This document shows positions 53,967 to 61,460 of a stretch of 64,000 bases of DNA, one piece after another. Made by a program: the position numbers and the translations under genes. Source of the stretch: Alteromonas_E sp965248545 (GTDB lineage: Bacteria > Pseudomonadota > Gammaproteobacteria > Enterobacterales > Alteromonadaceae). The number at the start of each line of letters is the position of its first letter. The first letter of the stretch is position 1. Under the pieces are notes generated by a model. It searched no databases. It saw nothing but the letters and a program-made list of their open reading frames with translations, and was not told where the DNA came from. Where the stretch lies: assembly GCA_965248545.1 (NCBI GenBank), contig OZ252110.1, positions 3,472,001 through 3,536,000 of the forward strand, read 5' to 3'.

Positions 53967-54139
53967 TTTCATAGTCCTCTTATGTATGAACGTATGAACA
54001 TACGCCAAAGTGATCTGAGTAAGATCAGGCAAAAAGACAACATTACAAACATTTAACATTACAACTTTAATATTCTAAAAAATAGAACGTATATGGCTAT
54101 TTAATGATATTTAACTTCTAAATAATGAGACTATAGTAA

Positions 54140-54162
54140 TCCGTAGTTAAACACCTACGGAG
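54140..54162 (+). promoter_or_regulatory. Hairpin covering the azoR ribosome binding site
   Basis: TCCGTAG (54140-54146) pairs with CTACGGA (54155-54161) around an 8-base loop. The 3' arm contains most of the GGAG ribosome site (54159-54162) used by azoR. The repeat could be an operator in DNA or could mask the ribosome site in RNA. Confidence 0.4.
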
Positions 54163-54170
54163 AATTGACG

Positions 54171-54773
54171 ATGAAAAAATTATTGGTCATTGAATCAAGT
54201 TTGAATGCGGAACAAGGTAATTCGAGCAAACTTGCTGAGCGTTACATAAACGTCGCAAAACAACTTCACGACGTTGATGTTACGGTCAGAAACATTGCGC
54301 GACAGGCGCTACCTCATCTTACCCAAGAGGAGATGGTAGCTTGGTCTACACCGACTACAGAGCGAACAGCGGAACAAAATGAGTTAGCTAAACTCTCAGA
54401 CGATATAGTCGCAGACGTGCAAAACGCCGATGAAATTGTGCTCGCGATCCCAATGTACAATTTTGGTATTCCCAGTGTGCTCAAGGCTTGGTTTGATCGT
54501 TTGGCCCGTGCTGGTGTTACATTCACATACACCGAAACGGGTCCTCAAGGCTTGTTGACTGACAAAAGTATCAAAGTAATGGCCGCCCGCGGGGGCAAAT
54601 ACGCAGGTACTGCGCTAGATACTCAGTCTGCTTATGTGTCAAACTTCCTGAATTTCTTAGGCTTAACGGATATCTCTTTTGTTTATGCAGAGGGTCTCGC
54701 TATGGGTGAGGAGCAGGCAAAAGTGAGCTGGGAAGAAGCTGACAAAAAAATTGCGGAACTTTTTGGCCATTAG
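54171..54773 (+). CDS. azoR: FMN-dependent NADH-azoreductase
   Basis: A protein of about 200 residues of the flavodoxin-like AzoR family. It has VIESSLNAEQGNSSKLAERY at the FMN phosphate site, AIPMYNFGIPSVLKAWFDRL and VMAARGGKYAGT. AzoR reduces quinones and azo dyes by two-electron transfer from NADH and protects against thiol or quinone stress. ATG 54171 has GGAG 8 bases upstream; a TTG two codons earlier is less likely. It is monocistronic, ending at a strong terminator. Confidence 0.92.
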   Translation: MKKLLVIESSLNAEQGNSSKLAERYINVAKQLHDVDVTVRNIARQALPHLTQEEMVAWSTPTTERTAEQNELAKLSDDIVADVQNADEIVLAIPMYNFGIPSVLKAWFDRLARAGVTFTYTETGPQGLLTDKSIKVMAARGGKYAGTALDTQSAYVSNFLNFLGLTDISFVYAEGLAMGEEQAKVSWEEADKKIAELFGH

Positions 54774-54837
54774 GGCGGTCTATGATTATGTAGGACATGG
54801 AAACCCTACTGTGTGTTCCAAGTTGAGTGTGCTTGTT

Positions 54838-54865
54838 GCCCCGCTAAAGAGCGGGGCTTTTTTTT
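54838..54865 (+). terminator. Intrinsic terminator after azoR
   Basis: GCCCCGCT-aaag-AGCGGGGC (54838-54857) is a perfect 8-bp GC-rich stem with a 4-base loop and eight T. Confidence 0.92.
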
Positions 54866-54877
54866 GCTTGGATATTT

Positions 54878-55429
54878 TTATAGCGTTAACGCTTTTTCAA
54901 TATCGGCGCGGAAATCTTCGTCTTCTGGCTTGGTAAATGACGAATAACTTTCAACGACTTCGCCTTGGCGATTAACCAGATATTTGTAGAAGTTCCACTT
55001 GGGCGCAGTACCAGACATTTCTGTTAGTCGACGATAAAGTGGGTCTGCGTCATCGCCGCGTACGGATATCGCTTCAAACATCGGAAATTTAACGCCATAG
55101 GTCAGCTCACACAGTTCCGCTGTTTTACTTTCATCTTCGTCTTCTTGATTGAAGTCGTGTGACGGAAACCCTAGTACCGCAAAATCTTGGTCTTTGTAAT
55201 CATTGTACAAGGCTTCTAAACCCTCGAATTGAGGGGTAAACCCACAGTAACTCGCGGTGTTGACGATCAACAGTGTTTTACCTTGGTACTCTTCGCACAG
55301 ATTGACAGTCTCTTGCGAGTTTAGCTTGCGCTTGACGAATTTAAGGAGGTCAGGGCATTCATTAGCCAACGCTGGTGTAGCAGTTAAGCAACCAACAAGT
55401 AAAGATAGGGCAAGTAGCTTTGTTTTCAT
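54878..55429 (-). CDS. Secreted glutathione peroxidase-like protein
   Basis: A protein of about 183 residues starting MKTKLLALSLLVG (signal peptide, cleavage about PALAN). It has the thiol peroxidase NTASYCGFTPQFEGLEALY, with catalytic Cys, not selenocysteine. The second motif reads GFPSHDFNQED, not the usual FPCNQFGxQ, so the second (resolving) Cys position is Ser, and Trp-Asn is in WNFYKYLV. Probably a periplasmic peroxidase. ATG 55429 is chosen; upstream codons lack homology. Additional Cys (NECPD, NLCEEY, AELCEL) could resolve the disulfide. Confidence 0.87.
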   Translation of the reverse strand: MKTKLLALSLLVGCLTATPALANECPDLLKFVKRKLNSQETVNLCEEYQGKTLLIVNTASYCGFTPQFEGLEALYNDYKDQDFAVLGFPSHDFNQEDEDESKTAELCELTYGVKFPMFEAISVRGDDADPLYRRLTEMSGTAPKWNFYKYLVNRQGEVVESYSSFTKPEDEDFRADIEKALTL

Positions 55430-55636
55430 AATTTTCCTTGAGCAAACGTGAACACTTTGAATAGACCTGGACAATCAAAAAAGATCACTGCAGTTATGCA
55501 GTTACTGACAAAAAATTCAGACTTCATTCGGTATCTAAGTATTCGTTAAGTTGCATAACTTAACAGCTCATTGGAATTGATCAAATGTTACTGTTGAATG
55601 CTATAGTTTGGCAGATTTTGCTAAAGGGCTTACATA

Positions 55637-58135
55637 ATGAAGAAACTCCATAGACTGATGATTGCAACAATCGTCAGTGCGTCGGTCTGTGCATGCACGG
55701 CGACGGGACAAAATACCGTCACCGCACCAGCGGTTACTCCTGCTCCTGAGGTTTTAGTGCCGCAGTCTTTGACTGTCGCAACCACGAATGCCGATCCCGC
55801 AATCAATCCATCGACTATCACACTGGAAAAAGTCATGTCTGATCCCGATTGGCTGGGTCGGCAACCATCACGACCACAGTGGTCATTGGACGGCAGCCGG
55901 ATCGAGTTTCTGCGTAAACGAGAAGGCAGTAGCCTGAACGATTATTACGCCATGCCTCTGGCTACAGCGGATAATGGCAACCGCGTAGCGTTACAACAAA
56001 TGCACTTGGTCAACCGCCAGCAGCAAGTTAAATCAAATGATGGACGTTATATCGCTTGGGTATTTGAGAGTAATGTATTTGTTTTCGATCAACAGACAAA
56101 TCAGTCAACACAGCTGACTAAAGACAGTGACAATCCGCGAGATTTGATGTTTTTAACGGACAATCGGGTTGCTTACCGAGTTGGGAATAAAATCTTTGCG
56201 TTGCAACCGCAAACTGGCGCTCGCCAACAACTTGCAGAGTGGCGTTTTGCGGAAAAGCCGGTTGCAGTTAAACCGGCGAAAGATTTTATCGCGCGCGAAC
56301 AGATTGAGTTAATCGACTACGTAGCGCTGCAACGCGAACAACGTCAACAGCGCTCAGATGCCAGTGATGCGCTGCACCAAGCAAATGCGACCACCACGCA
56401 AAAGCCATTCTATTTGTCGAAAAAATATGAAAATGTTGCCGTTGCTTTATCACCCAATGGTGAAACGCTTATCGTCGTCACGCGGGAAGACAAGCCGACC
56501 CGTAGTGATACCGATATAATGCCAAATTATATTCAGGAAGATGGCCGAATCGCCGCAGAAAACGTACGTCGTAGAGTCGCTGATGCCAAACCAGAAAGCC
56601 ATACAGTTTGGCTGTTAGATTTAACTGCTCATACGCAAAAAGCACTTAGTTTTGTTAGCTTGCCTGGGTACAACGATGATGTTCTAGCCGACGTTAAACG
56701 TGAGAATGCTGCTGCCCGGGGCGAAGACTATCAGGTTAATCGATTACCGCGAGACATTGGTTTGTTGCAAAGTTGGTATGGGATTCCGTCAGTCCAATGG
56801 CATCAAAACGGTCAACAAGTTGCGTTAATGCTAGAGGCCTGGGACAACAAAGATCGTTGGATTGTATCAGTAGATTTCGACAAAAAGCAGCTCGTAACTC
56901 AGCACCGGTTATCTGACGAAGCGTGGGTAAACTATGCGTTTAATCAGTTTGGCTGGTTGCACAACAGCGAGACACTGTTTTACCTCTCCGAGCAAAGCGG
57001 TTATTCGCACTTATATGTCAAACCGATTAATGGTGATGCTAAAGCGTTAACGCAGGGACGATTCGAAGTTGACGATATCACCTTCAGCGTCGATGACCGT
57101 TATGCATTTTTTAAAGCGAATGTGAAGCATCCGGGCATATACGAAGTGTATCGAGTAAACACCGAAACGGGAGAACAACAGGCCCTCACGGATTTAAACG
57201 GCATGACCGACTATGAGTTGAGCCCGGATGAGCGTCATTTGCTGTTAACCCACAGCACACTGACTATGCCGCCGGAGTTGTACTCGCTTGAAATTGGCAG
57301 TGACGCTGACCCACAACGTGAGACCTTCACGGTCAGTGATGCCTTTTTAGCGATGCCATGGGTCGCACCCTCGATCGTTCCTGTGCCATCCTCGCATCAA
57401 GAAGCGCCAATATATTCACGTGTTTACTTGCCCACCACTGAAAGTACTGAAAAGCGTCGGGCGGTGATTTTTAATCACGGTGCGGGTTATCTGCAAAATT
57501 CACACGCAGGATGGTCAGGTTATTTCAGAGAGTTTATGTTCCATAGCATGCTAGTCCAGCAAGGTTACGTGGTTATGGATATGGACTATCGAGCGTCTAA
57601 AGGCTACGGTCGAGATTGGCGTACGGCTATTTATCGACAAATGGGCACGCCCGAAACGCAAGACTTGGTTGATGGTGTGGAGTGGTTGGTCAGCAATGCC
57701 AATGTCGATCGCCAAAGAATCGGAACCTACGGGGGTTCTTACGGCGGATTCATGACATTTATGGCATTGTTTACTGAGCCAGAACTTTTTCAGGCAGGAG
57801 CAGCTTTGCGACCCGTAAGTGACTGGGCCCATTATAACCATCCTTACACGTCCAACATTCTAAATACCCCGGATGTTGATCCGATCGCTTATCGCCGTAG
57901 CTCACCGATCTATTTTGCCGATGGACTACAAAAACCATTGTTAATCAATGCCCCTATGATAGATGACAACGTGTTTTTTGTTGATGTCGTGCGTTTGGTG
58001 CAACGATTGATCGAGCTCGAAAAAGAAGATTTTGAGACTGCAATCTATCCTGTAGAGCCACATGGGTTTGTGCAACCCAGTTCTTGGTTAGATGAATATC
58101 GCAGGATTTATAAGCTGTTTGAGCAAAACCTGTAA
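55637..58135 (+). CDS. S9-family (prolyl oligopeptidase type) peptidase lipoprotein
   Basis: An 832-residue serine peptidase. The N-terminus is a lipoprotein-type signal (ASVCAC). The first ~550 residues form an irregular WD/beta-propeller (repeated SPNG, SLDGS, SPDERHLLLT) like DPP-IV/acylaminoacyl peptidase. The C-terminal alpha/beta-hydrolase has GTYGGSYGGF (Ser about 701), MIDDNV (Asp) and EPHGF (His). It cleaves peptides, likely dipeptides after Pro/Ala or small oligopeptides, at the cell envelope. Its terminator lies inside the end of the converging rhombosortase gene. Confidence 0.9.
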   Translation: MKKLHRLMIATIVSASVCACTATGQNTVTAPAVTPAPEVLVPQSLTVATTNADPAINPSTITLEKVMSDPDWLGRQPSRPQWSLDGSRIEFLRKREGSSLNDYYAMPLATADNGNRVALQQMHLVNRQQQVKSNDGRYIAWVFESNVFVFDQQTNQSTQLTKDSDNPRDLMFLTDNRVAYRVGNKIFALQPQTGARQQLAEWRFAEKPVAVKPAKDFIAREQIELIDYVALQREQRQQRSDASDALHQANATTTQKPFYLSKKYENVAVALSPNGETLIVVTREDKPTRSDTDIMPNYIQEDGRIAAENVRRRVADAKPESHTVWLLDLTAHTQKALSFVSLPGYNDDVLADVKRENAAARGEDYQVNRLPRDIGLLQSWYGIPSVQWHQNGQQVALMLEAWDNKDRWIVSVDFDKKQLVTQHRLSDEAWVNYAFNQFGWLHNSETLFYLSEQSGYSHLYVKPINGDAKALTQGRFEVDDITFSVDDRYAFFKANVKHPGIYEVYRVNTETGEQQALTDLNGMTDYELSPDERHLLLTHSTLTMPPELYSLEIGSDADPQRETFTVSDAFLAMPWVAPSIVPVPSSHQEAPIYSRVYLPTTESTEKRRAVIFNHGAGYLQNSHAGWSGYFREFMFHSMLVQQGYVVMDMDYRASKGYGRDWRTAIYRQMGTPETQDLVDGVEWLVSNANVDRQRIGTYGGSYGGFMTFMALFTEPELFQAGAALRPVSDWAHYNHPYTSNILNTPDVDPIAYRRSSPIYFADGLQKPLLINAPMIDDNVFFVDVVRLVQRLIELEKEDFETAIYPVEPHGFVQPSSWLDEYRRIYKLFEQNL

Positions 58136-58140
58136 AGCAA

Positions 58141-58734
58141 TTAAGCCCTCCGAGTGAGGGCTTTTTTGTAGAGCAAGACTAAGCAAAATATACCCAGACC
58201 GGAAAACGCACCGAATAAGTGGGCATCAATGGCAACACTGGCGTCAATTAGATTGGCAATATCACTGGTATCGCCGCCGAACTGTTCAGCTGCGACTTTA
58301 ATCGTGATACCAATTAACAATAACCAACCCGTTTTTTCCCTATTTTCTACATCTTTGCAGGCACCCCAGACAAATAAGCCGTGCAAGACGCCAGACAGTC
58401 CCACATATTGCATTTGAGGATCCGCTAACAGCAAAGCATATCCTGTAGCGGCAGACATAAACAACCAAATTAAAGGTAAGCCTCTCGGGTGGTAATATTC
58501 ACCATGTAGTGCCCACAACAGTGCCAACCCGAGTAGGTTGAGCACTAAATGCCAATCGTTAGTATGCAGAAAATGCCCTGTGATGAGACGATAGAACTCT
58601 GCTGCTGTAAAAGCACTATCAGTTAATGCGAATAAACGATGGCTTTGTGGCTCAAAAAAAAAGCCGACAATCGAGATGGTCGCGATAAAAACCGGTACAA
58701 TCCAGTGATGAATACGGGTTGGAAATGACAACAT
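58141..58734 (-). CDS. rrtA: Rhombosortase
   Basis: A 197-residue rhomboid-family intramembrane protease. RLITGHFLHTNDWHLVLN, YVGLSGVLHGLFVWGA with the catalytic Ser in GLSG, and DAHLFGAFSG with the catalytic His are visible among about six membrane helices. It matches rhombosortase, which cleaves GlyGly-CTERM tails of exported proteins. No GlyGly-CTERM protein is in this window, so its substrates are elsewhere. The final codons coincide with the terminator of the upstream-converging peptidase gene. Confidence 0.87.
   Translation of the reverse strand: MLSFPTRIHHWIVPVFIATISIVGFFFEPQSHRLFALTDSAFTAAEFYRLITGHFLHTNDWHLVLNLLGLALLWALHGEYYHPRGLPLIWLFMSAATGYALLLADPQMQYVGLSGVLHGLFVWGACKDVENREKTGWLLLIGITIKVAAEQFGGDTSDIANLIDASVAIDAHLFGAFSGLGIFCLVLLYKKALTRRA
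58144..58167 (+). terminator. Intrinsic terminator of the S9 peptidase gene
   Basis: AGCCCTC-cgagt-GAGGGCT (58144-58162) followed by TTTTTT lies 8 bases after the peptidase stop. It sits inside the last codons of rrtA on the opposite strand, so both functions share the same DNA. Confidence 0.85.
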
Positions 58735-58846
58735 ATTGATAAAGGTGAGTCGATCAGACTAAATCCTTGAATATAATACGCAAAAATACAAAGCATGCTA
58801 GCACTAGTATTCTCTTAAGCAAAAGCAGCCCTACGAAGGAATCATT

Positions 58847-59608
58847 ATGTCAGACGTAATCGTTAACTTAGACGCCCAAGTACTTAAAATTATTATTAAC
58901 CGTCCAGGTAAAAAGAATTCACTAACGCGTGAAATGTACGATTTGATGGCGCAAGCGATCGAAGCCGCACCAGACCAAGACGTGCGTGTCATTATTATAG
59001 AAGGGCAGGGAGAATGTTTTACCGCGGGTAACAATATTGCCGATTTCGCCTCAGTTGATGAAGCTGAGCATGTGACTGAAACCTCAAGCTTTATGCAGGC
59101 ATTACTGCACTGTAAATTACCGGTTATTGCCAAAGTTAGAGGATTAGCTGTAGGTATTGGTACTACACTATTACTGCATTGTGATTTTGTCTATTGTGAC
59201 GAAACCGCGAAATTTATTATGCCGTTTATCGATCTAGGTTTAGTACCAGAGTTTGCGTCTAGCTATATATTGCCGAGACTATCGGGGCATTTAAAAGCGA
59301 GCGAGTGGCTAATGCTCGGTAAGCCGTTTGATGGTGAAGAAGCCATGCAGTTCGGCGTCGTAACGTCGGTTTTTCCTGCCGCTGAACTCGATGCCATGGT
59401 CGATAAAGTCAGTGCGGCTTTAGTTGCTAAGCCACAACACGCATTGATGATGACAAAGCAGTTGCTGAAAACCGATATTAATACCGTAGCCGAGCATATG
59501 AATGATGAGCTAGACCACTTTATTGATGCGATGCGTTCAGAGCCTGCGCAAGAAGCATTTGATGCATTTTTGAATAAACGACCAATTAATCCAGAGAAGT
59601 TTAAATGA
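58847..59608 (+). CDS. Enoyl-CoA hydratase/isomerase family protein
   Basis: A 253-residue crotonase. The oxyanion holes are GNNIADF and the segment KVRGLAVGIGTTLLLHCDFV; a FIMPFIDLGLVPEFASSYIL stretch with Glu follows. The second catalytic Glu of classic hydratase is less clear, so enoyl-CoA isomerase or a related crotonase is possible. It lacks a C-terminal PTS. GAAGGAATC precedes the ATG. Its stop overlaps the ggt start by 4 bases (ATGA), an unusual partner. Confidence 0.87.
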   Translation: MSDVIVNLDAQVLKIIINRPGKKNSLTREMYDLMAQAIEAAPDQDVRVIIIEGQGECFTAGNNIADFASVDEAEHVTETSSFMQALLHCKLPVIAKVRGLAVGIGTTLLLHCDFVYCDETAKFIMPFIDLGLVPEFASSYILPRLSGHLKASEWLMLGKPFDGEEAMQFGVVTSVFPAAELDAMVDKVSAALVAKPQHALMMTKQLLKTDINTVAEHMNDELDHFIDAMRSEPAQEAFDAFLNKRPINPEKFK

Positions 59609-61362
59609 TTAAAACCAAACTAGCATTATGGGTAGCTGCGGCATGTATTACATTGAATGCTGCGGCGGCACAACAAGGTAATTTCCAAGGCCGAGAGGAC
59701 CGTGAGCCAGAAGCAAAAACGGGCTACAGTGAAAAGCAAGCTGTTGTAGCCGAAGAGTTTATGGTTGTCGCCGCGAACCCATATGCGAGTTGGGCTGGGC
59801 GTCGAGTAATCGAAAAGGGTGGCAGTGCAATTGACGCAGCCATTGCAATTCAAGCGATGTTAACCCTGGTAGAGCCGCAATCCTCTGGGATTGGCGGCGG
59901 TGCGTTTATTCTGTATTGGGACAACGAAGAAAAGAAATTACACACTTATGATGGGCGAGAAATGGCGCCAGCCAAAGTCGATCAATACTTGTTTACTGAA
60001 CAAGGTAAGCCAATGAAATGGCGCGATGCTGTGGTCGGTGGCAAGTCAGTAGGTGTGCCTGGTGCAATTAAAGCGCTTGAATTAGCACACCAGGAGTTTG
60101 GACAACTTGAATGGCAGACGTTGTTTACGGATACCATTGAAACCGCGACAAAGGGTTTTACGGTCTCGCCGCGACTTCACAAACTACTCGCACTCGATAT
60201 TCATCCTGGCTTAAGAGCCTTTCCTGCATCGAAAAATTACTTTTTTCCAGCGGGACAACCGCTTCAAGCTGGAGACAATAAAAAGAACCCCGCGTTAGCA
60301 AAAACACTCACAGGCCTTGCCACCCAGGGTGCTGACTATTTCTATTTAGGTGATTTACCTAAAAAAATCGAAAAAGCAGTGCAAACGGTGAGTATCAATC
60401 CAGGGTTACTAACGGCAGATGATTTTGCCGCCTATACAGCGATCAAACGCGCACCAATCTGCGGCGCATATCGCAACAAACAAGTCTGTGGTATGGCGCC
60501 ACCAAGCTCTGGTGGGATTAACGTTCTGCAAATTTTGAAGCAATTGGATCAGTTTAACATTGCTGAGATGGGACCAAACTCCGCCGATTTTGCGCATGTG
60601 TATACGCAATCAACTGCAATGGCTTATGCCGATCGCAATCAGTTTGTCGCCGATACCGATTTTACCAAGCTGCCTTATGCCGCACTGATCAACGATACTT
60701 ATCTTACGCGCAGAGCAGACAATATTACGCCAAACAGCAATATGCGAAAATTTAGTGCGGGTCAGCCTTATACCAATGCTCAGCTAGGTATTGATCAGTC
60801 AATTGAAGCGCCGAATACCAGTCATATTTCGATAGTCGACAAGCAGGGCAACGCTGTCTCGATGACTACTAGCATTGAATTTATGTTTGGTTCAGGGTTA
60901 ATGGTTGATGGATTTCTACTCAATAATCAATTGACGGATTTCTCCTTAGCCCCAAGTGTGAATGGCCGCCCGATTCTCAATCGCGTAGAGCCTGGCAAAC
61001 GTCCACGCAGTGCAATGAGCCCTACGGTTATGTTTGATGAAGACGGAGAGCTGGAATTAGTCGTGGGTTCCCCGGGTGGTAGTCGTATTATCAGTTATGT
61101 CGCGCAGACGATTATTGGCGTGGTTGATTGGCAAATGGATGTTCAACAAGCGATAAACCTTCCCAAAATTACTAATCGAAATGATTACACCGCGTTGGAA
61201 AAAGGTACACCAGTGGAGGGTATTGCTGAGCAGCTAACCAGCAAAGGTCACAACGTTCGACTAGTCGATTTAAACAGCGGATTACACGGTATTCAAATCG
61301 TCGATGGCAAGTTAGTGGGTGGTGCGGACCCAAGACGTGAGGGCGTAGCAGTCGGCAACTAA
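59605..61362 (+). CDS. ggt: Gamma-glutamyltransferase
   Basis: A 585-residue periplasmic N-terminal-nucleophile enzyme. The signal peptide ends about AAAAQQG, and the protein has GGSAIDAAIAIQAMLTLVEPQSSGIGGG, the autoprocessing site APNTSHISIVDKQGN with catalytic Thr about 406, and MTTSIEFMFGSG. It cleaves gamma-glutamyl bonds, mainly glutathione, releasing glutamate and Cys-Gly. It is coupled to the upstream crotonase by a 4-base overlap. pxpABC in the same window could clear 5-oxoproline from this cycle, although the loci are about 40 kb apart. Confidence 0.94.
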   Translation: MIKTKLALWVAAACITLNAAAAQQGNFQGREDREPEAKTGYSEKQAVVAEEFMVVAANPYASWAGRRVIEKGGSAIDAAIAIQAMLTLVEPQSSGIGGGAFILYWDNEEKKLHTYDGREMAPAKVDQYLFTEQGKPMKWRDAVVGGKSVGVPGAIKALELAHQEFGQLEWQTLFTDTIETATKGFTVSPRLHKLLALDIHPGLRAFPASKNYFFPAGQPLQAGDNKKNPALAKTLTGLATQGADYFYLGDLPKKIEKAVQTVSINPGLLTADDFAAYTAIKRAPICGAYRNKQVCGMAPPSSGGINVLQILKQLDQFNIAEMGPNSADFAHVYTQSTAMAYADRNQFVADTDFTKLPYAALINDTYLTRRADNITPNSNMRKFSAGQPYTNAQLGIDQSIEAPNTSHISIVDKQGNAVSMTTSIEFMFGSGLMVDGFLLNNQLTDFSLAPSVNGRPILNRVEPGKRPRSAMSPTVMFDEDGELELVVGSPGGSRIISYVAQTIIGVVDWQMDVQQAINLPKITNRNDYTALEKGTPVEGIAEQLTSKGHNVRLVDLNSGLHGIQIVDGKLVGGADPRREGVAVGN

Positions 61363-61416
61363 GATTTTAATCCTATTGGTAGTAACGCTGACAAGGTCAA
61401 TGACATTACTCAGATA

Positions 61417-61449
61417 TAAAAAAGCCCTCAAATAAGAGGGCTTTTTTTT
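61417..61449. terminator. Bidirectional terminator between ggt and fadE
   Basis: AAAAA-AGCCCTC-aaataa-GAGGGCT-TTTTTTT: a 7-bp stem (61423-61429 with 61436-61442) flanked by A and T runs, serving both converging genes. Confidence 0.9.
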
Positions 61450-61460
61450 ACGTTTAAACT

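Noticed and set aside
53653..53997. Rightward 114-residue reading frame with a Gly/Ala-rich stretch
   Set aside because: It is the antisense of the Pro-rich linker and first FAS1 domain of the fasciclin gene; composition simply mirrors the coding strand.
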